Shown here in pieces: positions 1-8,235 of a stretch of 64,000 nt of DNA. This stretch comes from Microtetraspora malaysiensis. GTDB taxonomy: Bacteria; Actinomycetota; Actinomycetes; Streptosporangiales; Streptosporangiaceae. The position numbers and the translations under genes were made by a program. Position 1 is the stretch's first letter. Each line of letters begins with the position of its first letter. The stretch spans positions 372,001 to 436,000 of the forward strand of contig NZ_BBYJ01000005.1 of the NCBI RefSeq assembly GCF_001528665.1, given 5' to 3'. A model generated the notes under the pieces. It saw only the letters and a program-made list of their open reading frames with translations, searched no databases and was not told the DNA's origin.

Positions 1-782
1 AGGCTGATGCCGCGCAGGCCGGGGGTGTCGATCAGGACACCACCGCCGGGAAGGGGGACCAGTTCGCGGCTGACGGTGGTGTGGCGGCCCTTGCCGTCTT
101 GGGTCCGTACGGCGCCGGTGGCCAGGCGTTCCTCGCCGAGCAGCGCGTTGCCGAGGCTGGACTTGCCCGCGCCCGAGGGCCCGAGCAGCACGGTGGTACC
201 GCGCAACAGCGCGGCCAGCGCGTCGATGTGCCGGCCCGTGGCCACGCTGGTGACCAGGACGTCCACGCCGGGTGCCAGCGCGCCCGCCTCGGCGTATGCG
301 GCCTCGGGGTCGGCGACCAGATCCGCCTTGGTCAAGACCATCACCGGCTGTGCCCCGCTCTCCCAGGCCAGGGCGAGCAGCCGTTCCAACTTGGCCGCGT
401 CCAGGGGAACGGCCAGGGACAGAGCGATGACGACGGTGTCGATGTTGGCGGCGAGCACCTGCCCATGGGAGGACCCGGACGCCGGCGAGCGCACGATCGC
501 ACTGTGCCGCGGAAGCAGGGCCACCAGGTGTGGATCGGTGCCCGGGCGCAGCGCGGCCCAGTCGCCGGTGCAGGGGGTCAGGAGCGGGTCGGGCCCGTGC
601 GGCGCCGCGAACGTGGCCCGCACCGGGCCAGACGCGGTGATCGCCGAGCACAGTCCGCGATCGACGCGTGAGATCCGGGCCGGTAGGAGGCCCGCTTCGT
701 AGTGTTCGGTGAAGTCTTGGTCGAGTGCGTCGGTCCACCCGTACCGGGACAGGCCGGATGGATCCGTGAAGGTATGTGGCAA
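1..782 (-). CDS. rsgA: Ribosome small-subunit-dependent GTPase A, 3' end outside the window
   Basis: Partial gene: the window holds roughly the first 260 residues of a protein usually near 350. RsgA is a circularly permuted GTPase that binds the 30S subunit late in assembly. On this strand I read an OB-fold-like N-terminus, the G4 motif TKAD (about residue 147), the Walker A motif GPSGAGKSS (about 200) and the G3 motif DTPGLRG (about 252). The order G4 then G1 then G3 is diagnostic of the permuted fold. The C-terminal zinc-binding part lies beyond base 1. A TTG at 782 preceded by AAGG is my preferred start. An in-frame ATG at 836 is possible but lacks a good ribosome site. A short leader ORF lies upstream. 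Confidence 0.9.
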   Translation of the reverse strand, partial: MPHTFTDPSGLSRYGWTDALDQDFTEHYEAGLLPARISRVDRGLCSAITASGPVRATFAAPHGPDPLLTPCTGDWAALRPGTDPHLVALLPRHSAIVRSPASGSSHGQVLAANIDTVVIALSLAVPLDAAKLERLLALAWESGAQPVMVLTKADLVADPEAAYAEAGALAPGVDVLVTSVATGRHIDALAALLRGTTVLLGPSGAGKSSLGNALLGEERLATGAVRTQDGKGRHTTVSRELVPLPGGGVLIDTPGLRGIS

Positions 783-875
783 CGTGAGACACCTTGCGGA
801 GAAGGGGCCCCGACGAGACGCGGACGCCACCCCCATAGGCGAGCCTGACAGCTCAAGGTTGGGGGAAGAAGCAGG

Positions 876-944
876 TCAGACCGGGACCCGGGACGTGAGG
901 ATGGTCCGGGCGCTGCGCACGGCAGCGGTCTTCACCGCGGTCAT
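876..944 (-). CDS. Possible 22-aa leader peptide upstream of rsgA
   Basis: A 22-codon ORF starts with ATG at 944 and ends TGA at 876-878. It has a near-perfect ribosome site (GGGAGGTGA, about 8 bases before the ATG), stronger than the site of rsgA itself. The peptide starts MTAVKTAAVR and ends TSRVPV. It has no cysteine or membrane segment. A -10-like TAGGCT lies upstream near 990. The peptide lies about 95 bases before rsgA on the same strand, so it may be a translated leader or attenuator. I do not recognise the peptide. Its expression is inferred only from the ribosome site. Confidence 0.4.
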   Translation of the reverse strand: MTAVKTAAVRSARTILTSRVPV

Positions 945-1223
945 CAAACCTCACCTCCCTCTCATGCCGATCCAACATCAAACGTCCGAGAGCCTAGCAC
1001 CCTCAGCTGCGGTGCCGATCACATTGTGCCGGGGGACGAAGTCCAAAAACTGATCGACGTCGACCGGCCGGGACCCGCCGCCGGCCCGCCGCGAAAGGGC
1101 GCACGCGCGGCTGTCGTTGCCGCGGCACTCGACTGACCCCTACGCCTCAGACAGGATCCGTAACTGTCGGTAGCGTCCCGTAACGTTGCGCCCGTTGTCG
1201 TCGGCATCGGAGGGGTGGCCACC

Positions 1224-1958
1224 GTGAACGAGATTCCCGAGCGCAAGCTGGAGCTGATCCGAAAGCTCCTGGCGGTGGCCGAGCATCCCAACACCGGCGC
1301 GGCCGAGGCCGCCGTCTACCTGGAGAGGGCGTGCGCCCTCATGTCGGCGTACGGGGTCGAGCAGGCCGTGCTGGCCGACGCCGGGCAGGTGCGCGACGAG
1401 GTCGATCAGTTGACCGTCGAGATCGGCAATCCGTACCAGCCGGATCGGCGCTCCCTGCTCGCGGGCGTGGCCTCCGCGCTGCGCTGCCGCACGATCTACA
1501 GCAAGGTCGGGGCGGTGTCGCGAGTTCAGGTCATCGGCTTCCGGTCCGATCTCGACCTGGTGGAGATGCTCTTCACCTCCCTCTGCCTGCAGATGGCCTC
1601 CGCCGTCGTGCGTGAGCCGGTGCCGTCCGGGCACACCACGATCAGCTTCCGGAAGAGCTGGATGGCCGGATACGCCAACCGGGTCTGTGAGCGGCTGCGC
1701 GCGGCCGAGAAGGCGGCCGCTATGGACGCCGACCGGGCGGGGGCGCCGGGCGGCGGGCGCTCGACCGAGCTGGTGCTGCGCGACCGGGTCGCCGAGGTGC
1801 GTCGGGAGTACGAGCGGATGTTCCCCCATGTGCGCCGCGCCGGGCGGCGCACGATGAGCGACTGGTCGGGCTGGGCCGGGGGCCGGGCCGCCGGGGATCG
1901 CGCCGATCTGGGCGGCTCCCGTGTCGGCGCCCCGAGCCGGGCCGCGCTCGGCCGGTGA
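1224..1958 (+). CDS. DUF2786 domain-containing protein
   Basis: A 244-residue protein of unknown function. The N-terminal stretch (ERKLELIRKLLAVAEHP followed by AAVYLERACALMSAYGVEQ) is the typical DUF2786 signature, a short helical domain found in actinobacterial and phage-related proteins. The remainder resembles the usual actinobacterial extension, with a run rich in Arg and Glu near residues 170-210 and a low-complexity Gly/Arg tail. A GTG at 1215 is also in frame, but the GGAGGGG at 1209-1215 is correctly spaced only for the GTG at 1224. The next gene is convergent, 3 bases away. The biochemical role is unknown; confidence concerns the family. Confidence 0.8.
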   Translation: MNEIPERKLELIRKLLAVAEHPNTGAAEAAVYLERACALMSAYGVEQAVLADAGQVRDEVDQLTVEIGNPYQPDRRSLLAGVASALRCRTIYSKVGAVSRVQVIGFRSDLDLVEMLFTSLCLQMASAVVREPVPSGHTTISFRKSWMAGYANRVCERLRAAEKAAAMDADRAGAPGGGRSTELVLRDRVAEVRREYERMFPHVRRAGRRTMSDWSGWAGGRAAGDRADLGGSRVGAPSRAALGR

Positions 1959-1961
1959 GGT

Positions 1962-2753
1962 TCACCCGCGGCGGGCGCCGATGACGGCCGTCGCGTCCAG
2001 TTCCTCGCAGGCGGCCACGCGCGGGACCAGTCCGGCGCGGGCCACGGCCTGCGCGGTCGGCGCGGCCTGGCGTCCGCTCGTCTCGACCAGGAGGTGACCG
2101 TCCGGGGCGAGCCACCGCGCCGCGTCGGCGATCACCCGCCGAACGACGTCGAGGCCGTCCGCGCCGCCGTCGAGCGCCACCCTCGGCTCGTGGACGCGGG
2201 CCTCCGGCGGCAGCAGCCCGATCGCTTCGGTCGGCACATACGGGGCGCTGGCGATCAGGAGGTCGACCCGTCCGCGCAGGGTGGCGGGCAGCGGCGCGTA
2301 CAGGTCGCCTTCGTGGACGTGGCCGCCGGCGGCGGCGAGGTTGCGCCGGGCGCAGCGCACGGCGGCGGGGTCGATGTCGACGGCGTGCAGTTCGACGCCG
2401 TCCACGGCGGCGGCCAGGGCGACGCCCATCGCGCCCGTGCCGCAGCACAGGTCGACGACGACCGCGCCCGGCCGGGCGAGGGCGATCGCCTGACCGACGA
2501 GGAACTGGGTGCGCGGGCGGGGGACGAAGACGCCCGGGTCCACCGCGATGCGCACGCCGCAGAAGTCGGCCCAGCCGAGGACGTGTTCGAGGGGCAGGCC
2601 GCGGACCCGCCGGTCGACCATGGCGGCGAGATCGGCCGGGGTGGGTGCCGCCGAGACGAGGAGCCGTGCCTCGTCCTCGGCGAAGACGCATCCCGCGGAG
2701 CGGAGGGTGGTGACAATGTGTGACATGGAGGAAAGCGACGGCGAAGCCGACAT
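1962..2753 (-). CDS. Putative protein N5-glutamine methyltransferase, PrmC/HemK-like
   Basis: A 263-residue class I SAM-dependent methyltransferase. PrmC modifies the GGQ glutamine of release factors; this branch (PrmC-related) is a paralogue common in actinobacteria with unproven substrate. A helical N-terminal region (about 1-80) is followed by the SAM motif VVDLCCGTGAMG (about residue 97), the acidic ribose-binding motif HAVDID, and the substrate loop. The loop reads SAPYVP where true PrmC has NPPY, so the asparagine that holds the amide is replaced by serine. The ATG at 2753 has AAAGG six bases upstream. A longer in-frame reading to 2828 has no ribosome site. An ATG at 2723 is a second possibility. 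Confidence 0.8.
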   Translation of the reverse strand: MSASPSLSSMSHIVTTLRSAGCVFAEDEARLLVSAAPTPADLAAMVDRRVRGLPLEHVLGWADFCGVRIAVDPGVFVPRPRTQFLVGQAIALARPGAVVVDLCCGTGAMGVALAAAVDGVELHAVDIDPAAVRCARRNLAAAGGHVHEGDLYAPLPATLRGRVDLLIASAPYVPTEAIGLLPPEARVHEPRVALDGGADGLDVVRRVIADAARWLAPDGHLLVETSGRQAAPTAQAVARAGLVPRVAACEELDATAVIGARRG

Positions 2754-3275
2754 GGGAGCCTTTCGGAAGCCGAGGGGCGCTCCCGCGTGCCCGGTCAGAC
2801 GAGCCGGACGGCGGTGAGAAGGGAGCACCCTGCCTGGTACAGCGGAATGGGGCTCACCTCCTCGCGTTCGGGATCGTCGCTGGGGACGGCAACACTACCA
2901 GAGCGGTCGGGTCCTCCCGCCTCGAGAAGGACAGGTCAGGGCCGAAGCCGCCGGTGAAGACTCCTGCGATGGCTCTCCGGTAGTCCTGGGCCAGCCGCGC
3001 TCAGGCGGTGTGCTCGAGGAACTCCCGGGCGGCCGGGATGTCCCAGTATGGCTTCAGGTGGCGGCGGAAGTCGGCCAGCGCACCCGAGGGGCGGGCCGAA
3101 TCGACGCCGCCGTTCTGCTCATAGGCATGGCGTGCGATGGCACCATCACGCAGAGTGGCGGCCGACAGGGCGGGTACGGCCAGGACCAGGGGGTTCTGAG
3201 GTCGTCCTGGTGGTGGGCGTGCCCGCGTGGGCTGGGCATACCCGGATGATCGTCGGCGAGAGTGAGGGTGGCTCG
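2754..3275. other. Intergenic stretch with a possible minus-strand gene remnant
   Basis: No intact gene is convincing here. On the minus strand, between about 3240 and the TGA at 3001-3003, one frame has protein-like composition (for example GALADFRRHLKPYWDIPAA near the end) but no start or full-length domain. It may be the 3' remnant of an unidentified gene. Nearer the methyltransferase, a 20-codon minus-strand ORF starts with GTG at about 2860. Its ribosome site is badly spaced, so I do not call it. Confidence 0.3.
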
Positions 3276-3707
3276 GTGTTGCGGGGTTTCAAGAATTTCC
3301 TGATGCGCGGCGATGTGATCGTGGTCGCGGTCGGCCTGATTACGGCGTTGGCGTTCAGTACCTTGATCAAGGCGTTCACGGACAACGTGATCAATCCGAT
3401 CATCACGGTCGCGCAGGGCGGCAACGCGCCGGCGCTGGGCTGGCAGCTGGGCAAGTCCGGCAACCCGGCCACCTACCTGAACATCGGCGCGTTAATCTCC
3501 GCGATGATCTACTTCGTCCTCTTCATGGCGGTCGTCTACTTCCTGATCGTCATCCCCTACAAGCGCGTCCAGGCCCGGCGCGGCGTCACGGTGTTCGGCG
3601 ACCCGAAGCCGGCGAAGACCTGCCCCGCGTGCCTGTCGGACGACTTGCCGGTGGCGGCGTCGAAGTGCCGCTACTGCGCCACCGACCAGCCCCCGTACCC
3701 CCGGTAG
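3276..3707 (+). CDS. mscL: MscL-family large-conductance mechanosensitive channel with C-terminal zinc ribbon
   Basis: A 143-residue membrane protein. MscL forms a homopentameric pore that opens under membrane tension and releases solutes in osmotic downshock. The N-terminus (LRGFKNFLMRGDVIVVAVGLI) matches the amphipathic helix and first membrane segment of MscL. A second membrane segment (about residues 70-95, IGALISAMIYFVLFMAVVYF) follows the periplasmic loop. Instead of the usual cytoplasmic helix bundle, the C-terminus ends in a CPAC then CRYC zinc ribbon (about 115-132), as in several actinobacterial homologues. The GTG at 3276 has GAGGGT at proper distance. An in-frame ATG at 3246 would add ten residues. 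It probably forms a single-gene unit. Confidence 0.85.
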   Translation: MLRGFKNFLMRGDVIVVAVGLITALAFSTLIKAFTDNVINPIITVAQGGNAPALGWQLGKSGNPATYLNIGALISAMIYFVLFMAVVYFLIVIPYKRVQARRGVTVFGDPKPAKTCPACLSDDLPVAASKCRYCATDQPPYPR

Positions 3708-3799
3708 GCCTGGTTCTCCTGGCGGCGGTCCCCTGGTGGCGCTGTGGCACATCCAGCGCGAGCCCGGCGCTCCTCGGTGAACCGTACGCCAGCCGGTCG

Positions 3800-4177
3800 A
3801 CTTCCCGGATGTCTGCATGCCGGTGCCCGCCGACCGGCTGCACCACGCCGTCACCGGCCTACTCCGTCTGCACCGGTCCGAGCGTCTCACCCCGGCGGGC
3901 ATCGATCCCGCCGTTCCGCTGCACGTCACCGGGAACGGCTGGCCCACCGGCCCGGAGCGTACGCCGGAACGGCAGGCGCGGGTGTGGCGACCGTCGTCCG
4001 TGCGATCAACGGCTGCCGAGATGAGGCCAACGTCGGCGGTTACCCCCACTTCGCGCTGCGTGACGCCGACAGCTCCCAGCCGGGACTGTTCCACCGGTTC
4101 GGCCTCATGTCCGACGACTACACGCCCAAGTCGGCCTTCGCCGGTATCGGAAGCTGATCGCCGAGCTGGGGCGCTGA
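3800..4177 (+). pseudogene. Glycoside hydrolase-like gene, 3' relic with frameshifts
   Basis: The 3' part of a degraded gene spread over three reading frames. Frame one gives a segment with VPLHVTGNGWPTGPERTPER, where a functional homologue would have VTENGWPTGP. Frame two continues with GGYPHFALRDADSS and FHRFGLMSDDYTPKSAFAG. A third frame finishes with RYRKLIAELGR and TGA at 4175-4177. This order matches the C-terminal end of secreted actinobacterial glycoside hydrolase-like proteins (typically LRDADSS...FGLLRDDYSPKPAF...LIAELG). The shifts fall near 3983 and 4142. The N-terminal catalytic half is absent, so no activity is expected. The exact 5' boundary is uncertain. Confidence 0.65.
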
Positions 4178-4185
4178 CCCCCGGT

Positions 4186-4797
4186 TTACGCGTCGGCCTC
4201 GCGCTGCGGGCGCGCGTGTACGGCGTCGAGGACGAGCGCGAGGAGGCGGTCGGCCCGGCCGGGGTCGTCGTCGTTCCTGGCGGTGGACAGGGCGATGCCG
4301 ACGACGAGCTGAACGAGGTCGCCGGGCGTCAGGTCGGGGCGGGCGGCGCCGTCCCGCTGGGCCCGGGAGAGCAGGGCCGCCGCGGCCTCCTCGATCACGC
4401 GCTGGCAGTCCAGGCCCGGCGCGTCCCGCTCCTCGAGCATGAGGGTGCAGGCGAGGCCCTGGTTGACCCGGGCGTGGTCCAGGAACGCGCGGAGCCATTC
4501 GGCCAGCGCCTCGTCGGCGGATTCCGCGGACAGCAGCCGTCGCGCGTGCTCGCGCAGGGTGTCGATCCGGTCCTGGAGCACCGCCGTCAGCAGGGCGGAG
4601 CGGTTGGGGAAGTGACGGTAGAGGGTGCCCGGCCCCACGCCGGCCCGGCGGGCGATCTCGTTGAGGGAGGCGTCGGGCCCCGACTGGGCGAACGTCTCCC
4701 GCGCCGCGGTGATGATGAGGTCGTGGTTTCTCCGCGCGTCCGAGCGCCGCCGCGCGCTGATCAGGCCGTCCGCTGTCATCGTCCCATTCTCGGTCAT
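4186..4797 (-). CDS. TetR/AcrR family transcriptional regulator
   Basis: A regulator of 203 residues, typical length. The N-terminal helix-turn-helix reads ASLNEIARRAGVGPGTLYRHF followed by PNRSALL (about residues 45-75), the TetR DNA-binding signature. The ligand-binding C-terminal half has no recognisable specificity. It includes the LALVLDAVHAR ending seen in many actinobacterial SMR- or MFS-linked TetRs. In-frame starts exist at 4797 (used here), 4779 and up to 4866; none has a strong ribosome site. It lies 178 bases downstream of a second TetR gene on the same strand. The two are not close relatives beyond the HTH. The ligand and targets are unknown. Confidence 0.85.
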   Translation of the reverse strand: MTENGTMTADGLISARRRSDARRNHDLIITAARETFAQSGPDASLNEIARRAGVGPGTLYRHFPNRSALLTAVLQDRIDTLREHARRLLSAESADEALAEWLRAFLDHARVNQGLACTLMLEERDAPGLDCQRVIEEAAAALLSRAQRDGAARPDLTPGDLVQLVVGIALSTARNDDDPGRADRLLALVLDAVHARPQREADA

Positions 4798-4975
4798 CTC
4801 GGGTGGGGCGTCGCCCTTTGCGACAGTCAACCGGAGAGGTTCTCCGGAGATGTGGGCGCCGGCCATGTGTGCCGCGGATGCTGTCCGCGGATCCGGCGAC
4901 GCCGCCCACGGAGACGTGGCGGGAGCTCGCGCCGGGCGCTGCTCGGGTAAGCCGGGACCGGCCCGCGGGCGTCCG

Positions 4976-5587
4976 TCAGGCGGAGATCGCGCGCAGGCCG
5001 CGGGCGACCATCTCCCCGGCCCGGTCCAGGGCTCCGGGCCGGTCCTCGACCAGGAGCTCCAGCCACAGTCCGGACACCAGCGTCGCGAGGAAGTGGACCT
5101 CGGAGGCGCCGCAGGGGTACCCGGCCCGCTCCAGCAGCGTCCGCACGATGTCGTGCCATCCGTCCGTCCAGTTCCGGGCGATGTCCTGGAGGGCGGGTTC
5201 GCGGCCCGCCTGCAGGTACAGCTCCCAGAGCCCGAGCTGGCGGCCCCGGTCCGACGCGTACGCGCGTAGGAACGCCTGCGCCAGCTCGACCAGGGAGCCG
5301 GTGGCCGCCTCCTCGGTGAGTGAGGCCCGCATCAGCCGCAGATCGCGTTCGACGAGCACGGCGAAGGCCCGCGCCACCAGCTCGTCGCGGGACGTGAAGT
5401 AGTAGCTGGTCGCCGCGAGCGGGATGCCCGCCCGCTCGGCGACCGCCCGGTGGGTCACCGCGGTGAAGCCGCCCTCGCCGAGCAGCGTGACGGCCGCCTC
5501 GACCAGTGCCTCCTTGCGGCGCAGCGCCCTCTCCTGGGGCTTGCGCCGCGCCTTCGCGCCATCCCCGCTCGGGGTCGAGCCGGTCAA
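4976..5587 (-). CDS. TetR family regulator linked to the SMR exporter
   Basis: A 203-residue TetR-type repressor. The HTH is GGFTAVTHRAVAERAGIPLA followed by TSYYFTSRDEL (about residues 35-70). The C-terminal half ends ELLVEDRPGALDRAGEMV, a pattern common in regulators of small drug exporters. The likely start is a TTG at 5587 that overlaps the stop codon of the SMR gene, so translation of the two is probably coupled. The exporter gene comes first and the regulator second in one transcript. Autoregulation through the dyad at 5940-5951 upstream of the exporter is a reasonable inference. The inducer is unknown, perhaps a lipophilic cation. Confidence 0.85.
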   Translation of the reverse strand: MTGSTPSGDGAKARRKPQERALRRKEALVEAAVTLLGEGGFTAVTHRAVAERAGIPLAATSYYFTSRDELVARAFAVLVERDLRLMRASLTEEAATGSLVELAQAFLRAYASDRGRQLGLWELYLQAGREPALQDIARNWTDGWHDIVRTLLERAGYPCGASEVHFLATLVSGLWLELLVEDRPGALDRAGEMVARGLRAISA

Positions 5588-5907
5588 TGGGCACCCGCCA
5601 GGTTCAGCAGCACGACGCCGCCGATGATCAGCAGGATGCCTCCGATCTTGGCGAGATTCATGTTCTCGCCCAGGAACAGCATGCCGATCACGGCGATCAC
5701 CGCGGTGCCGACTCCGGACCACACCGCGTACGCCACGCCGAGCGGCATCTGCAGCTTGAGGGCTCTGGCCAGGAACACGAACGAGGCGATGTAGCCCACC
5801 ATCATCACGACGCTCCACCCCTTGTGGCTCAGCCCGTCGCTGAATTTGAGCGCGGTGGTCGCGACGACCTCCGAGGCGATCGCGGCGGCGAGCAGGAGCC
5901 AGGCCAT
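5584..5907 (-). CDS. SMR family multidrug efflux protein, EmrE/QacC-like
   Basis: A 107-residue inner-membrane protein with four membrane helices. SMR proteins act as antiparallel dimers exchanging protons for quaternary ammonium or other lipophilic cations. The essential glutamate of helix 1 is present in IASEVVATTALKFSDG (Glu about residue 13). GVAYAVWSGVGTAVIA in helix 3 is the EmrE-like signature rather than the guanidinium-specific Gdx form. Length matches the family (about 105-110). The ATG at 5907 has GAGG six to eight bases upstream. The stop codon overlaps the TTG of the following TetR gene. No guanidine riboswitch was recognised upstream. Confidence 0.9.
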   Translation of the reverse strand: MAWLLLAAAIASEVVATTALKFSDGLSHKGWSVVMMVGYIASFVFLARALKLQMPLGVAYAVWSGVGTAVIAVIGMLFLGENMNLAKIGGILLIIGGVVLLNLAGAH

Positions 5908-5939
5908 GGGGGAACCTCCACAAAAACGGTACGCTCGTC

Positions 5940-5951
5940 CCACTTTAGTGG
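5940..5951. promoter_or_regulatory. 12-bp dyad CCACTTTAGTGG, candidate TetR operator
   Basis: An almost perfect inverted repeat (CCACT-TT-AGTGG) lies 33 bases upstream of the SMR start, where the promoter of the SMR/TetR unit is expected. Placement and symmetry suggest an operator for the co-transcribed TetR regulator. The binding is inferred. Confidence 0.4.
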
Positions 5952-6142
5952 AAATATCGTGATTAATTAGGGCGCGTGACAGGCCCGCACAGGCCTTCCA
6001 GGGGCAGACTGCGAGTACAGGCCGGGGCCGCCCCGCCGTTTCTGTTCGCCGGATTCGCCGGCGGCGTGGCGGCACAGCACTGCTGCATCTCTTCTTCACG
6101 CTGACCCGGGACAGGGGCGAGTGGGCCGCCCTGCGTTCCGCC

Positions 6143-7177
6143 TCAGTCGTTGAGCAGTCGTCGTGCGGTGAGGGCGAGCCTGGCCCGTGTCAGTCCGGTG
6201 GGCTCGGTGAGCTCGATACCCAGGGTCTTTCCGATCTGGTCGAGTCGGCGGGCGACGCTGCTGTGGTGCAGGTGGAGAAGGTCAGCGGCCCGGCGTAGGG
6301 AGCCGGTCTCGCAGTAGGCGTCCAGCGTCTCCAGATCTTCTGGGTTGCCGGCGATTCGGGCGATCGCGGCCACGTCGGCGTTGCCGCGCGCGGCGTCGGC
6401 GGGTATCTCGGCCAGGAGCGCTATCGCGCCCAGACTGTCGTAGTGGACGACTGGCTGGCGTGGGGTGGTGAAGCGGAGGGCGGTGCGGGCCTGCTGCCAG
6501 GATCGGTCGGGGCTCGCGGCGGCGCCGAGGCCCGCGCGTACGCCTGCCGGAAACCGCGCCGGGTCCACGGTGGTGGCCAGGATGACGCCCATGTCGGCGA
6601 GTGGCGCCGCCTTGACCAGGCGGACCGGGCAGATCAGGCCGCCGACCTGATCGAGCGGAAGCTGTGACCGTACGGCCACGACGTGGATCGGCAGGTCGGC
6701 GGCGAAACCCAGGAGCCGCAGCGCCCGAGCTCTGGCCGCCTCGTCGCTTTCGGAGCTGATCACCAGTTCGACCAGGGCGGGGTCGGCCATGGTGGTGCGG
6801 GCCGGGCCGTACCTCTCCACGACCGCCGCGGCGGCGATGGCGAGCCGGTCCAGCAGCACTTCGTCGAGCGGGCTCGACGGGCCGGGGCGTTCCAGCCACA
6901 CCGTGCCGATCTCCTCCTCATCGAGCGTGATCGGCGCCGTCGTGGACGGGGGTGGCGGTGGAGCGGTTGCTTGTCTGCCATCAGGCGCCATGCGGATCAT
7001 CCGCCCCGTGCCGTGGAGCCGAATCCCGACCGCGCACTCGGCCAGGCCCGCTGAGGCCCGGGCGAGCGCCGGCAGATCCACTCGTCGGCGCATCAGTGTG
7101 TCGTAGAACGCGACGACGCGAATCGTGCCTTGGACGTGCGAATCCAGGTGCGGCAGATGTTCGACCAGGGCCTGCAT
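6143..7177 (-). CDS. PucR/CdaR-type transcriptional regulator
   Basis: A protein of 344 residues. The C-terminus carries the PucR-type helix-turn-helix: LETLDAYCETGSLRRAADLL followed by HLHHSSVARRLDQI (about residues 280-325). This is the family's canonical LxxxxxxxGSxxxAAxxLxxHxxTVxxRL pattern. The N-terminal two thirds is a variable sensor region with a Pro-rich linker near residue 90. The start at ATG 7177 gives the usual beginning for this group. The open frame continues upstream without a ribosome site and overlaps the divergent esterase, so I reject the longer version. It is divergent from the alpha/beta hydrolase at 7280 across about 100 bases and probably regulates it. Confidence 0.8.
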   Translation of the reverse strand: MQALVEHLPHLDSHVQGTIRVVAFYDTLMRRRVDLPALARASAGLAECAVGIRLHGTGRMIRMAPDGRQATAPPPPPSTTAPITLDEEEIGTVWLERPGPSSPLDEVLLDRLAIAAAAVVERYGPARTTMADPALVELVISSESDEAARARALRLLGFAADLPIHVVAVRSQLPLDQVGGLICPVRLVKAAPLADMGVILATTVDPARFPAGVRAGLGAAASPDRSWQQARTALRFTTPRQPVVHYDSLGAIALLAEIPADAARGNADVAAIARIAGNPEDLETLDAYCETGSLRRAADLLHLHHSSVARRLDQIGKTLGIELTEPTGLTRARLALTARRLLND

Positions 7178-7279
7178 GGCAGGAGGATAGGGCCTCCACG
7201 GCTGGAGGATAAGCGCCGATCGGTGCGTGATCGGGATGAGATGTCCGACGGATGGCGGATGATCTCGGAGGGGGCGGTC

Positions 7280-8191
7280 ATGAGGATGGATGGCATGGAT
7301 CCCGAATTGGAAGCATTCATCCCATTTCTCCCGAAAACCGACCTGACCGACCCGGTCACCGCGCGCAAGAACTTCGCCGAGCGCGCCGCCGCGAGGCCGG
7401 CGCCGGACACCGCGGACATGGAGATCGAGGACCGTACGGTGCCCGCCGATCCGGATGTGGCGGTGCGCATCTATCGCCCGCGCCAGGCCCAGGGCGCCAT
7501 CGTCTGGTTGCACGGCGGCGGAATGGTCTTCGGTGACCTGGACACCGAGCACCCGTGGGCCGCCCGGATCGCCGACGGCTCCGGCGCGATGGTGATCTCG
7601 GTGGACTACCGCCGGGCCCCCGAGCATCGGTTCCCGGCCGCCCTGGACGACGCCTACGCCGCGCTGAGCTGGACGGCCGAGCACGCCGCAGAGCTCGGCA
7701 TCGACCCGGAACGGATCGCGGTCGGAGGTCACAGTGCCGGCGCGGGCCTCGCGGCCGCGGTGGCGTTGCGGGCGCGTGCTGAGCAGGGGCCGCCGATTCG
7801 CTTCCAACTGCTCAACGAGCCTGGGCTCGACGACCGGCAGGAGACGTGGTCGCAGCGGCACTTCACCGATACGCCCTGGCATGATCGCGACAAGATCACC
7901 ACGGCGTGGCGGCACTACCTGGGCTCGGCGCCCGCCACGCCGTACGCCGCGCCGGCACGGGCCGCTGACCTGTCCGGCCTGCCGCCCGCTTACATCGCCA
8001 CCGCGGAGTTCGACCCGGTCCGCGACGAAGGCATCGGCTACGCGCTGCGCCTGCTGCAGGCGGGCGTGTCGGTCGAGCTGCACCAGTGGCCCGGCACCTT
8101 CCACGGGTCACAGGCGATCCTGTCCGCCGAGGTGTCTCAGCGGCAGATCGCCGACCTCGCCGCGGCACTGCGCCGCGCCCTGACCTCCTGA
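7280..8191 (+). CDS. Alpha/beta hydrolase, hormone-sensitive-lipase type esterase
   Basis: A 303-residue cytoplasmic esterase or lipase. The oxyanion-hole motif is HGGG (about residues 76-79, VWLHGGGMVFGD). The nucleophile elbow is GHSAG (Ser about 151), the acid is the Asp in EFDPVRDEG (about 243), and the catalytic histidine is in GTFHGSQ (about 273). The VDYRRAPEHRFPAALDD block is characteristic of the HSL family (family IV esterases). The ATG at 7280 is chosen because GGAGGGGGCG precedes it at the correct spacing. A perfect hairpin follows the stop codon. It is divergent from the PucR-type regulator, suggesting local control. The natural ester substrate is unknown. Confidence 0.88.
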   Translation: MRMDGMDPELEAFIPFLPKTDLTDPVTARKNFAERAAARPAPDTADMEIEDRTVPADPDVAVRIYRPRQAQGAIVWLHGGGMVFGDLDTEHPWAARIADGSGAMVISVDYRRAPEHRFPAALDDAYAALSWTAEHAAELGIDPERIAVGGHSAGAGLAAAVALRARAEQGPPIRFQLLNEPGLDDRQETWSQRHFTDTPWHDRDKITTAWRHYLGSAPATPYAAPARAADLSGLPPAYIATAEFDPVRDEGIGYALRLLQAGVSVELHQWPGTFHGSQAILSAEVSQRQIADLAAALRRALTS

Positions 8192-8197
8192 GGTCGC

Positions 8198-8228
8198 CAC
8201 GGCCGGGTCATCCCAAGGCCCGGCCGTG
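8198..8228 (+). terminator. Hairpin after the esterase gene
   Basis: Perfect 10-bp stem CACGGCCGGG / CCCGGCCGTG with an 11-base loop, starting 7 bases after the esterase stop codon. No T-run follows, as is usual for actinomycete terminators. Confidence 0.6.
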
Positions 8229-8235
8229 TGGACGA

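Noticed and set aside
2819-2870. 20-codon cysteine-containing leader upstream of the PrmC-like gene
   Set aside because: A GTG-started minus-strand ORF exists (PIPLYQAGCSLLTAVRLV), but its ribosome site is badly spaced and no hairpin follows.
5908-6142. Guanidine riboswitch upstream of the SMR gene
   Set aside because: No ykkC-type conserved stem-loop sequence was seen, and the SMR protein has EmrE-like rather than Gdx motifs.
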